Source of the DNA: CAG-411 sp963643465 | Lineage (GTDB): Bacteria > Bacillota > Clostridia > Lachnospirales > Lachnospiraceae | Assembly: GCA_963643465.1 (NCBI GenBank) | Contig: CAVIJT010000017.1 | Span: 1 to 64,000, forward strand | Direction: 5' to 3' | Length of the DNA: 64,000 bases | Shown here: positions 49,062 through 57,742 of the stretch, in pieces | Position numbering within the stretch: the stretch's first letter is position 1 | How the letters are laid out: the number at the start of each line of letters is the position of its first letter | Notes under the pieces: generated by a model | Databases searched by the model: none | The model's input: only the letters and a program-made list of their open reading frames with translations | What the model was told of the DNA's origin: nothing | Position numbers and translations under genes: made by a program

Positions 49062-51503
49062 ATGAGAGAGAAATTCACAGCGAATGCCAAAGGAGTTATG
49101 GAATTGGCAACAAAATATGCCATTGAGATGTCCTGTAATTATGTGGGAACCGAGCATATTTTGTTGGGACTTATTAATGGAAAAGGTGTGGCAGCTACTA
49201 TATTGTCTGCAAACCATATTACAGATGAGCGTGTGAGAGAGTTGATGGAGCAGCTTTTACAGATGGATGGCAATGTAATGGTAAAGGATGCAAAACTCAC
49301 ACTGAGAGCAAAACACATTGAGGAAGATTGTGTGCTTGAGGCGGAGCGTTTAGGTGCGCATACAGTGGGAACTGAGCATATTTTACTGGCCCTTTTAAAA
49401 TCTCAGGATTGTGTAGCAATTCGTCTTTTAAACACCATTGGCATCAATATGCAAAAATTATATGTAGATGTGTTGACGGCTACTGGCATGGATGCAAATG
49501 CAGCAAAGAACGATTACATGGCATTTAAGGGAAAAGGCAAAGGAAAATCTACAACTCCAATGTTGGATCAATACAGTAGAAACCTGTCTGCCCTTGCAAA
49601 AGAAGGAAAATTGGACCCTGTGGTCGGAAGAGAAAAAGAGATTGAGCGTCTCATTCAGATTATTAGCAGAAGAACTAAGAATAATCCTTGTCTTGTGGGA
49701 GAGCCGGGTGTTGGAAAGACTGCTATTGTAGAAGGGCTTGCGCAGCGTATTGCAGAGGGAAGTGTACCAGATACCATTGCAGACAAGCGGGTGCTGATAC
49801 TTGATTTATCCGCTATGGTGGCAGGCTCTAAGTATCGTGGTGAATTTGAGGAGCGAATTAAGCGTGTGATCCGAGAAGTTTCTATGGATGGAAACATTCT
49901 TGTATTTATTGATGAGATACATACTTTGATTGGAGCAGGTGGAGCAGAAGGAGCCATGGATGCTGCCAATATTTTGAAACCGGCTCTTGCCAGAGGCGAG
50001 ATTCAAATCATGGGAGCAACTACTATTGTAGAATATAGAAAATATATTGAAAAAGATGCTGCTCTTGAGCGTCGTTTCCAGCCTATTATGGTGGAGGAAC
50101 CAACAGAGGCAGAAACGCTTGAAATATTAAAAGGATTGGTTGGGAAATATGAGGAACATCATGATATTATCATTACACAAGAAGCACTTGTGGCAGCAGT
50201 AAAATTATCTATTCGTTATATCAATGACCGTTTTCTTCCAGACAAGGCCATAGATGTAATGGATGAAGCGGCATCCAGAGTCAAACTTGGCAGCAGTGTA
50301 AAAAGCGAAGAGGTCATTTTACTTGAAAAGAAAAATGAGCAGTTGGAAAAAGAAAAAGAAGAGGCTATCATTCAGGAAGATTATGATGAAGCTATGAAAA
50401 TCAAACAGGCTCAGCAGGTCAATCAGGAAAAACTTGTAAAATTATTGGACAAAGAGGCAAAGAAGAAAAAGAAAGACAAACCGATGGTTACAGAGACGGA
50501 TATTGCAGCAGTCATTGCCCTTTGGACTAAGATTCCAGTAGAAAAATTAGATATGGAAGAGGCTTCACGTTTGCGAAATCTGGAACAGATTTTACATGAG
50601 AGAGTAATCGGACAGGAAGAGGCAGTAACAGCAGTTGCAAAGGCAGTAAAGAGAGGCCGTGTAGGATTAAAAGATCCGAATCGTCCAATTGGTTCTTTTT
50701 TGTTTTTAGGTCCTACTGGTGTAGGAAAGACAGAGTTGTCAAAGGCTTTGGCAGACGCTGTCTTTGGTACAGAGAAATCCATGATTCGGGTAGATATGTC
50801 AGAGTACATGGAGAAGCATAGTGTGTCAAAACTTATTGGTTCCCCTCCGGGATATGTAGGATTTGAGGACGGAGGACAGCTCAGCGAAAAGATAAGAAGA
50901 AATCCATATTCTGTGGTGCTTTTTGATGAGATTGAGAAGGCACATCCAGATGTATTTAATATATTATTGCAGGTATTGGATGATGGACATATTACCGATT
51001 CTCAGGGAAGAAAAGTAAGTTTTAAAAATGCCATTATTATTATGACTTCTAATGCAGGAGCAAGCCGGATTGTAACACCAAAGCATTTAGGATTTGCCAC
51101 TGCTCAGGATGCCAGCGCTGATTACAAAAAGATGAAAGATGGCGTAATGGAAGAAGTGAAACATTTGTTCAAACCGGAATTTTTAAACCGAATTGATGAG
51201 ACAATTGTATTCCACTCTTTGGAGAAAGCTCATATTAAGCAAATTGTAAAACTTATGATGCAAACACTGGAAAAACGTGTAAAAGAACAGATGAATCTTA
51301 CTTTAGAAGTTAGTGAGGAGGCGTTTGATTTTATCACTGAGGAAAGTTTTGATGCCACTTACGGAGCAAGACCAATTCGCAGAACGATTCAAACAAAGGT
51401 GGAGGATGCTTTAGCAGATGCTTTGTTGGATGGAACTGTTCAAATGGGAGATAAAATTTTAGTGAATGTGTCGGAAAAGAAAATAAGCATTCTAAAATGC
51501 TAG
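49062..51503 (+). CDS. clpC: ATP-dependent chaperone/protease subunit ClpC
   Basis: ClpC unfolds proteins for ClpP and acts in heat and general stress. The 813-residue product has two N-terminal Clp repeats (1-145), AAA1 with Walker A GEPGVGKT (213-220), a UVR-type coiled middle (about 425-455, EDYDEAMKIKQAQ), AAA2 with GPTGVGKTE (550-558), and the C-terminal D2 domain. In Bacillus clpC follows ctsR-mcsA-mcsB; here a GntR regulator stands in that place. GGGAGG precedes the ATG. No terminator separates it from the next gene. Confidence 0.94.
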   Translation: MREKFTANAKGVMELATKYAIEMSCNYVGTEHILLGLINGKGVAATILSANHITDERVRELMEQLLQMDGNVMVKDAKLTLRAKHIEEDCVLEAERLGAHTVGTEHILLALLKSQDCVAIRLLNTIGINMQKLYVDVLTATGMDANAAKNDYMAFKGKGKGKSTTPMLDQYSRNLSALAKEGKLDPVVGREKEIERLIQIISRRTKNNPCLVGEPGVGKTAIVEGLAQRIAEGSVPDTIADKRVLILDLSAMVAGSKYRGEFEERIKRVIREVSMDGNILVFIDEIHTLIGAGGAEGAMDAANILKPALARGEIQIMGATTIVEYRKYIEKDAALERRFQPIMVEEPTEAETLEILKGLVGKYEEHHDIIITQEALVAAVKLSIRYINDRFLPDKAIDVMDEAASRVKLGSSVKSEEVILLEKKNEQLEKEKEEAIIQEDYDEAMKIKQAQQVNQEKLVKLLDKEAKKKKKDKPMVTETDIAAVIALWTKIPVEKLDMEEASRLRNLEQILHERVIGQEEAVTAVAKAVKRGRVGLKDPNRPIGSFLFLGPTGVGKTELSKALADAVFGTEKSMIRVDMSEYMEKHSVSKLIGSPPGYVGFEDGGQLSEKIRRNPYSVVLFDEIEKAHPDVFNILLQVLDDGHITDSQGRKVSFKNAIIIMTSNAGASRIVTPKHLGFATAQDASADYKKMKDGVMEEVKHLFKPEFLNRIDETIVFHSLEKAHIKQIVKLMMQTLEKRVKEQMNLTLEVSEEAFDFITEESFDATYGARPIRRTIQTKVEDALADALLDGTVQMGDKILVNVSEKKISILKC

Positions 51504-51650
51504 TAATTTTTGTCGATATGTTGTATACTTAACATATAGATTCCTGTCTGTTCTCAGATTGAATGGACAGGTTGTAGTTGTATATAACATATTGGAAATA
51601 TACTAAAGAAATGTTGAAAGAAAACATAAGATATAGGAGGGTAAATTATT

Positions 51651-52064
51651 ATGGCAGTAGTGGAAGAATTAATTCGCAAGGAGGAAGATGGAACATTAAG
51701 TTTTGGTAATTATGAGTTAGCTGCAAAGTCAAAACTTTCTGATTTTGAATATGAAGGTGATTTATACAAAATAAAGACTTATGCAGAGATTACAAAACTT
51801 GAGAAGAACGGTATGTTTGTGTATGAGTCAGTACCAGGAACTACTGTTACCAATATGTCTTGTAAAGAGGATGGAATCAAATTTTCAGTAGAGGGAAAAG
51901 AAGATGCACAGGTTACATTAGAACTTGAGCCAGAGAAAGAATATGATGTTTCCATTAATGGCAATAACAGCGGTGTAATGAAAACAAATCTTGGTGGAAA
52001 GATAAGTCTTAGTGTAGAATTAAACGTTGGACAACCTGTTGCGATTTCTGCAATGGCAAAATAA
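51651..52064 (+). CDS. Conserved protein of unknown function between clpC and radA
   Basis: I do not recognise a characterised family. The 137-residue product is acidic, cytoplasmic by lack of any signal or membrane segment, and rich in predicted beta strands (VTNMSCKEDGIKFSVEGKED, AQVTLELEPEKEYDVSING). It starts behind TAGGAGGG and ends 14 nt before radA, so it is probably in the same unit. The beta pattern suggests a small Ig-like or sandwich fold. Similar short proteins in this family of bacteria are sometimes labelled endosialidase, a label the sequence does not support. Confidence 0.7.
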   Translation: MAVVEELIRKEEDGTLSFGNYELAAKSKLSDFEYEGDLYKIKTYAEITKLEKNGMFVYESVPGTTVTNMSCKEDGIKFSVEGKEDAQVTLELEPEKEYDVSINGNNSGVMKTNLGGKISLSVELNVGQPVAISAMAK

Positions 52065-52077
52065 AGGAATATTGTAT

Positions 52078-53430
52078 ATGGCAAAAGCAAAGACAACCTT
52101 TTTTTGTAAGGAATGTGGATATGAATCATCTAAGTGGCTGGGGCAATGCCCCGGCTGTAAAGAATGGAACAGCTTTGTAGAAGAGATGCTCCAGAGGAAG
52201 TCTGTCAATGGAACTGCGTTACGTGGCTCTCGGGTGGAACCTTCCAAATTGTCTGATGTGAAGATTGTAGAGAACGAACGTGTGCGTATGGGAATAGATG
52301 AGTTTGACCGGGTACTTGGGGGCGGAATTGTAGAAGGCTCTCTTGTATTAGTCGGAGGCGATCCCGGAATTGGAAAATCTACCTTGTTGTTACAGATGTG
52401 CAAGCAATTGGTAGAACAGGGAAAGAAAGTTCTTTATATATCCGGGGAAGAGTCTATGCGCCAGATTAAGATGCGTGCAGATCGTCTGGGAGAATTTAAG
52501 GGAGATTTGTTACTACTTAGTGAGACAAATCTTGATACCATAGAACAAACCATTAACAGTATAAAACCAGAGGTTGTAGTAATTGATTCTATTCAGACTA
52601 TGTTTAAAGAAGATGTGGGTTCTGCACCGGGAAGTGTGGGACAGGTCAGAGAGACAACCAATACATTGCTTGCCATAGCCAAAGGAATGGGAATTTCCGT
52701 ATTTATTATTGGACATGTGACAAAAGAAGGTATGGTAGCAGGACCAAGAGTGCTTGAGCATATGGTAGATACGGTGCTGTATTTTGAAGGAGAACGTAAT
52801 GCCACATACCGAATTTTGCGAGCTGTAAAGAACCGTTTTGGTTCTACCAATGAGATTGGAGTATTCGAAATGAAGAACGAAGGTCTTATGGAAGTGGCAA
52901 ATCCTTCCGAATATATGTTAGAGGGAATGCCGGAGGATGAGCCGGGTTCAGTTGTTACATGTGCCATGGAGGGAACCAGACCTATTATGGTGGAAATACA
53001 GGCATTGGTATGCCAGACTAATTTTAATTTGCCAAGAAGAACTGCAGTGGGAACCGATTATAACCGAGTAAATGTTTTGATGGCTGTTATTGAAAAACGG
53101 TTGGGTATGCGTATGTGTGATTGCGACGCCTATGTGAATGTGGCAGGTGGAATGAGAATCAATGAACCTGCACTGGATTTAGCTATTGTTGCAGTTATTT
53201 TATCAAGTTATCGTAACCGAGCATTACCAACAAAAGTATTAGTATTTGGTGAAGTTGGACTTACTGGGGAGGTACGTGCTGTAAATATGGCGGAACAGCG
53301 AGTAGCAGAGGCAGCAAAGTTAGGATTTGAAGTGTGCATATTGCCACAGGTAAATAAGAAGACAATTTCAATCCAAGGTATGAAATTGATTGGAATTTGC
53401 AATATAAGAGAACTGTTGGATTATGTGTAA
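52078..53430 (+). CDS. radA: DNA repair protein RadA
   Basis: RadA is a RecA-like branch-migration helicase. The 450-residue product has an N-terminal zinc finger (CKECGYESSKWLGQCPGC), a RecA core with Walker A GDPGIGKST, the RadA-specific KNRFGSTNEIGVFEM segment, and a C-terminal Lon-like domain (GTDYNRVNVLMAVIEKR and VFGEVGLTGEVRAV). I chose the ATG at 52078 after AAAGGAA; the earlier in-frame ATG at 52027 lies inside the upstream gene. Confidence 0.95.
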   Translation: MAKAKTTFFCKECGYESSKWLGQCPGCKEWNSFVEEMLQRKSVNGTALRGSRVEPSKLSDVKIVENERVRMGIDEFDRVLGGGIVEGSLVLVGGDPGIGKSTLLLQMCKQLVEQGKKVLYISGEESMRQIKMRADRLGEFKGDLLLLSETNLDTIEQTINSIKPEVVVIDSIQTMFKEDVGSAPGSVGQVRETTNTLLAIAKGMGISVFIIGHVTKEGMVAGPRVLEHMVDTVLYFEGERNATYRILRAVKNRFGSTNEIGVFEMKNEGLMEVANPSEYMLEGMPEDEPGSVVTCAMEGTRPIMVEIQALVCQTNFNLPRRTAVGTDYNRVNVLMAVIEKRLGMRMCDCDAYVNVAGGMRINEPALDLAIVAVILSSYRNRALPTKVLVFGEVGLTGEVRAVNMAEQRVAEAAKLGFEVCILPQVNKKTISIQGMKLIGICNIRELLDYV

Positions 53431-53468
53431 TTGCATAGTTCAACCAAAAAGATAAGGGGGATTTTATT

Positions 53469-53921
53469 ATGGTAGAGGAGACAAAGACAATCGTAAAGAG
53501 TGGTATGGAGAATGCCGAGAAATTGGTACAGAAAAATGCTGCTGTAAATGAGCTGATGAGTAAGACTACAGCCAATGCAGAACAGATGGAAAAACTTACC
53601 AACATGATTGAAGGATTTGCTGGAGTGATTGCAGGTATTGCCAATAAGACAAATATGCTTGCGTTGAACGCTTCTATTGAGGCAGCCAGAGCCGGAGAAC
53701 ATGGTAGAGGATTTGCGGTTGTTGCAAAACAGGTAGGAGAGTTGGCAGCACAGTCAGCAAGTTCATCAAAAGAAATCAAAGAGACCATTCAGTCTATTCA
53801 GGGATTTACTTCCGAGATGGTAACTGGTATGGAGGAACTTGCAAAATCTGTAGAAGAACAGAAAGCAATTGCAGAAGAAATTAAGAAAGCATTTGTAGAG
53901 ATTAAGAATGCAGAAGATTAA
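53469..53921 (+). CDS. Stand-alone chemoreceptor signalling domain
   Basis: The 150-residue product consists almost only of the cytoplasmic hairpin of a methyl-accepting chemotaxis protein. The tip is NKTNMLALNASIEAARAG then EHGRGFAVVAKQVGELAAQS, flanked by heptad coiled coil on both sides. There is no membrane segment, HAMP or sensory domain, so it is soluble. It could modulate receptor arrays or serve another signalling role. AAGGGGGA precedes the start. No other chemotaxis genes are nearby. Confidence 0.82.
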   Translation: MVEETKTIVKSGMENAEKLVQKNAAVNELMSKTTANAEQMEKLTNMIEGFAGVIAGIANKTNMLALNASIEAARAGEHGRGFAVVAKQVGELAAQSASSSKEIKETIQSIQGFTSEMVTGMEELAKSVEEQKAIAEEIKKAFVEIKNAED

Positions 53922-53922
53922 T

Positions 53923-53955
53923 GGTTACAGTTTGGCTTTTTGCCAAATTGTTACC
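53923..53955 (+). repeat. GGTTAC-type hairpin after the chemoreceptor gene
   Basis: GGTTACAGTTTGGC pairs with GCCAAATTGTTACC over 13 of 14 positions (one T-T mismatch, one G-U) with a TTTTT loop. No U-run follows directly. Its GGTTAC/GTTACC ends resemble the other palindromes of this type. Confidence 0.6.
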
Positions 53956-53976
53956 AGTAATCTTTAATAAGAATAG

Positions 53977-54025
53977 TAAAAAGAGAGTGTGTACTGTTTT
54001 ATAAAGAAGGTACACATTCTTTTTT
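53977..54025 (+). terminator. Terminator after the chemoreceptor gene
   Basis: AGTGTGTAC pairs with GTACACATT (one G-U), flanked by AAAAAGAG and a CTTTTTT run. It ends the clpC-radA-chemoreceptor region. Confidence 0.75.
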
Positions 54026-54049
54026 GTTCTATAGGAAAGTTTTCTGCAA

Positions 54050-54142
54050 TAGAAAATTAGCAAAGTGTAGTTATGTTTGTGTGAAGTTTTAACAGATACG
54101 GCACCAATTTGAGAAATATGAAAAGCGTATTTCTAATAATCA
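54050..54142 (+). repeat. Degenerate 93-bp element, copy D
   Basis: The right two thirds (about 54074-54142) align without gaps to copy B at roughly 60-65 percent by hand. Hairpin 1 becomes TGTTTG/CAGATA and hairpin 2 becomes AGAAATA/TATTTCT. In both, a C-G pair of the other copies is replaced by a T-A pair, so the fold is conserved despite drift. The left third does not match well. It lies before the amylase gene. The rest of the gap up to 54389 is AT-rich with no gene. Confidence 0.6.
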
Positions 54143-54389
54143 TGAAGCTGAATTTGTAAAAGGATAGAGGATATTTTATTTTGTGACATTGTTTTTTTAT
54201 AGAGGCAAAATAACAAAAAAAATAATGTAAAATTTGTGAATACGGATAGTTGTCAGGAAGAGTATTATTTTTTATAATAAAATGGAACAGTGAATATGTG
54301 CTTCTATAAATAAAATAGGAAATATAAACACGCACTGTGAAATGTAGCTTTGCAATTACCAAAATGACTAAAAAGGAGAACGAAAAAAC

Positions 54390-57300
54390 ATGAAAAAATA
54401 TGCAAAACACGTTGGGGTTGCACTATTGCTTTCTGCTGCCACATGTGCAGCAATCGCTCTTCCGAATGATATTGGAAGGCCAAGCCAGAAGAAACAGCAG
54501 CAAGTAGCACAGAAGATAGAACTGGCAGAGCAGAGTACAACAGAAGATATTATTTTGCACTATCGTTGGGATGGAGAGGATACGCCACACGTCTATTATG
54601 AAAATGTAAATGACAGTGGGGAACAGGTTATATCCTATCCTGGTATTCCAATGAAAAACACGAAGGATGGTTGGTATAGCTATACTATTCAGGATGCAGA
54701 CAGTGCAGACATTATTTTTACAATTGGGGATTCTTATGTGACAGCAACTATGAATCGAGTTGCCGGTGAATGGTGGTTTGATCAGGATACATGGTATTCT
54801 TGGAATCCATATGAAGAGGAAACGGTTTCCTATGCGAAAAAGGAAGATTCGGACACTTCTGATGTAACTACAAGCGTATATGCTTCCACTAATGATGGAG
54901 ATGGGAAATATAGCAAGAAAAATGTTACCACAGTGGGAGAAGACGGAAGTATGAAAGTGGGACTAAGTTCCATTGCAAATGTAGAGGAATACATAGATAC
55001 TTATGTGGTGAAACAGGATTTAGATGCGGCAGAAGATGCAAGTATAATCATTCACTATTATGCGGAAAATGGAGAAGTGCCAAGCATTTATTATTGGAAT
55101 GCTTTGCCGACCGATATGGAGACGGTATGGCCAGGACAACCTATGACTATGGAGAGTGAGAACTGGTATCAATATACATTTTCTGGAACGGATAAGATAA
55201 ATCTTTTGTTTACTTATGGTATGCAGCAGACAGAAGATTTAACTAGAAAGACTGGTGAATGGTGGTATAAGGATGGTACATGGTACAAATCAAAACCAGG
55301 TAGCACTGACAATGGTGGAAAAATTGAGGATGAAAAGCCAATTGTAGTGGATAAACCAGATACTTATGATTTTAGAGAAGAGACCATTTATTTCTTAATT
55401 ACTACTCGTTTCTATGATGGAGATGAGAGTAATAATGTACATTGCTGGGATGAAAATCCAACGCAGAAGGCCTCTGATGACCCGGCATGGAGAGGAGATT
55501 TCAAAGGTTTAATTGAAAAGTTGGATTATATAAAAGCTCTTGGTTTTTCTGCTATCTGGATTACACCAGTGGTAGAGAATTCCAGTGGACTTGATTACCA
55601 TGGCTATCATGCCATGAACTTCCAGAAAGTAGATGAGAGATACTTGTCTGATGATGTTTCTTATCAGACACTTATCAACGCTGCTCATGAAAAAGGAATA
55701 AAAATTATTCAGGACGTAGTATTTAATCATACTGGTAACTTTGGTGAGACAAACTTGATGCCTATGTTTGAAAAAGTAGGAGATGAGAGCGATTACGGTT
55801 CCATTGACAAATGTATGAGACGAATTCCACAGAGCGAGGGTGGATTGTTGCCGGATGCTTATGATGAGCAGGGAACTATGAATGATAGTAATTTTGCTAC
55901 CTTCCAGTATCAGACAAGATTGACATTGATGAAAGATACAAAGGATCCAGTAAATACAAAGAATGGAAAAGTAGTAAGAAATGATCCAAAGACTTTCTAT
56001 CACAGATATGACGAAAGTTTTGCATGGGATTATTATACAGTGCAGTTAGGACAGATTGCTGGAGACTGTGTGGATTTGAATACAGAAAATCCAATTGTAG
56101 CAAAATATATTACAGACAGCTATTCTAAGTATATTAACATGGGTGTGGATGCGTTCCGCGTGGATACAGCAAAGCACATTTCGCGATTGACCTTTAACAA
56201 TTTCTTCAATCCAGTATACAAAGCGGTAGGTGGAGATAAGTTCTTTATGTTTGCAGAGGTATGTACCAAATCTTCACAGGTATGGTATCGTGGAGAGACA
56301 CCAGCTCTTTCTGCAGCTTTCTATACATGGAAAGATAGTAAGCAGTATGATTGGACCTACTATAGCGAAGAAGTGGAGGCTCAGTATGATGCTTATGCAG
56401 AGGAAGAGCCGGAAAAGGTGCGTTCTGACTTCGATAAAGAGTTAGATTATGATAATTGGAGACTTGCAGATGAGGCAGAGAGAGGTTTGGCGCATGCGCT
56501 CAATATGCAGTCTACAGAGGCAGAGTATAATGACAATGCCAATGACGTTATGGGAGAAAAGGTAAAAGATGCTGGAACCGCACAGGCTGCGCAGCCAGTA
56601 AGTACCAACGCATTTTTAGATGGTAATAACTATCATACACCAGACACCAGTATGGAATCTGGATTAAATGTAATTGACTTTACTATGCATTGGAATTTCT
56701 CTAGTGCCAAGAAAGCATTTGATGCAGTTACAAAGAATTATGATTATAAGACGGGAACTGTAGGAAATCAGGTTACAGAAGGTGGCGATTATACATATAA
56801 CGATTCTACTTGGAATGTTACTTATGTAGATTCACATGACTTTAGTCCGGAGGGACAGTATGAGTTCCGTTATGATAAAGGAACAGAGGCATGGGCAGAG
56901 AACCTTTGTCTTATGTTTACATTCCGAGGAATTCCATGTCTTTACTATGGTTCCGAGATTGAGTTCCAGGCAGGATTAAAGATTGACCCAGCAGCAGGAG
57001 ATGGAATTTTTGCAAATTCTGGACGTGCATACTATGGAGATTATTTGGAAGGTGATGTTTCTGCAAGTGATTTTGGTGAGTATACTGCGTCGGGAGCGGT
57101 AAAAGATACTTTGGAATCTACACTTAGCCAGCATCTTATTCGCTTAAATAAGATTCGAAGAAGCATTCCTGCTTTGCAGAAAGGTCAGTATAGTCTTGCA
57201 GATATTACTTGTGGAGAGGGAGGTATGGCATTCAAACGTCGTTATACTACAAGTGACGTAGACAGTTATTGTCTTGTTGCCATTACTGGATCTGCTAAGT

Positions 57301-57479
57301 TCGAAAATGTTCTCAATGGTGATTACACAGAGGTAATTACTGGAGAAAAAGTGACTGTAACAGACGGAACACTTTCTGTAGATGCACCGGGAAAAGGAAA
57401 CATGAGAGTTTATGTATTAGATACAGAACTTACAAAAGCACCGGGCAAAATTGGAAGTAACACAACATATTTAAAATAG
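54390..57479 (+). CDS. Secreted GH13 alpha-amylase with two CBM26 starch-binding modules
   Basis: The 1029-residue product has a signal peptide (about 1-27). Two CBM26-type modules (about 50-135 and 220-305) repeat the pattern HYxW/YYxW ... PGxPM ... WYxYT ... GEWW ... TWYxW. The GH13 barrel begins near 335 (REETIYFLITTRFYDGD). Catalytic residues are Asp592 (AFRVD), Glu623 (FAEV) and Asp817 (DSHD). The C terminus is a beta domain without a sortase or SLH anchor, so the enzyme is probably released or held by starch binding. AAAGGAG precedes the ATG. Confidence 0.92.
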   Translation: MKKYAKHVGVALLLSAATCAAIALPNDIGRPSQKKQQQVAQKIELAEQSTTEDIILHYRWDGEDTPHVYYENVNDSGEQVISYPGIPMKNTKDGWYSYTIQDADSADIIFTIGDSYVTATMNRVAGEWWFDQDTWYSWNPYEEETVSYAKKEDSDTSDVTTSVYASTNDGDGKYSKKNVTTVGEDGSMKVGLSSIANVEEYIDTYVVKQDLDAAEDASIIIHYYAENGEVPSIYYWNALPTDMETVWPGQPMTMESENWYQYTFSGTDKINLLFTYGMQQTEDLTRKTGEWWYKDGTWYKSKPGSTDNGGKIEDEKPIVVDKPDTYDFREETIYFLITTRFYDGDESNNVHCWDENPTQKASDDPAWRGDFKGLIEKLDYIKALGFSAIWITPVVENSSGLDYHGYHAMNFQKVDERYLSDDVSYQTLINAAHEKGIKIIQDVVFNHTGNFGETNLMPMFEKVGDESDYGSIDKCMRRIPQSEGGLLPDAYDEQGTMNDSNFATFQYQTRLTLMKDTKDPVNTKNGKVVRNDPKTFYHRYDESFAWDYYTVQLGQIAGDCVDLNTENPIVAKYITDSYSKYINMGVDAFRVDTAKHISRLTFNNFFNPVYKAVGGDKFFMFAEVCTKSSQVWYRGETPALSAAFYTWKDSKQYDWTYYSEEVEAQYDAYAEEEPEKVRSDFDKELDYDNWRLADEAERGLAHALNMQSTEAEYNDNANDVMGEKVKDAGTAQAAQPVSTNAFLDGNNYHTPDTSMESGLNVIDFTMHWNFSSAKKAFDAVTKNYDYKTGTVGNQVTEGGDYTYNDSTWNVTYVDSHDFSPEGQYEFRYDKGTEAWAENLCLMFTFRGIPCLYYGSEIEFQAGLKIDPAAGDGIFANSGRAYYGDYLEGDVSASDFGEYTASGAVKDTLESTLSQHLIRLNKIRRSIPALQKGQYSLADITCGEGGMAFKRRYTTSDVDSYCLVAITGSAKFENVLNGDYTEVITGEKVTVTDGTLSVDAPGKGNMRVYVLDTELTKAPGKIGSNTTYLK

Positions 57480-57486
57480 CAATAGG

Positions 57487-57512
57487 GGCGTGTCGCAATG
57501 CGGCACGCCTTC
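57487..57512 (+). terminator. Terminator after the amylase gene
   Basis: GGCGTGTCG pairs with CGGCACGCC over 9 bp with one G-U and a CAATG loop, followed by TTCTTCATTT. It is GC-rich against the background. Confidence 0.75.
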
Positions 57513-57544
57513 TTCATTTAAGAAAAGATAGGTGTATACAATTT

Positions 57545-57586
57545 TTTCCAAACATACTTGCGTAGTTGGAAAGATTTGTGTATAAT
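57545..57586 (+). promoter_or_regulatory. Promoter with flanking inverted repeat for the second LRR protein
   Basis: TTGCGT (57558-57563), a 17-nt spacer and a perfect TATAAT (57581-57586). TTTCCAA (57545-57551) and TTGGAAA (57566-57572) form a perfect 7-bp inverted repeat that straddles the -35 and may be an operator. Confidence 0.7.
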
Positions 57587-57638
57587 GTTTCTGTAATAAA
57601 ATTGCAATACAAATATAAAGAAATAGTAAAAAATGACT

Positions 57639-57681
57639 GGGGCTTTCTTATACATGCAAGGAATGTAAGAGGGAAAGCCCC
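57639..57681 (+). promoter_or_regulatory. Leader hairpin upstream of the second LRR protein
   Basis: GGGGCTTTC pairs perfectly with GAAAGCCCC over 9 bp, and CTTA/TAAG plus CAT/ATG continue the stem inside. It lies in the roughly 150-nt transcribed leader and is not followed by a U-run. It may protect the mRNA or regulate it. Confidence 0.55.
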
Positions 57682-57742
57682 TTAGATGGAATAGGGAACT
57701 TATTTAGCAAAGGAAAAGTTAGGTTTGATAGGAGCGGTTTTG

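Noticed and set aside
54116..54134. CcpA cre site upstream of the amylase (TGAAAAGCGTATTT)
   Set aside because: It is part of hairpin 2 of repeat copy D and matches the cre consensus only partly.
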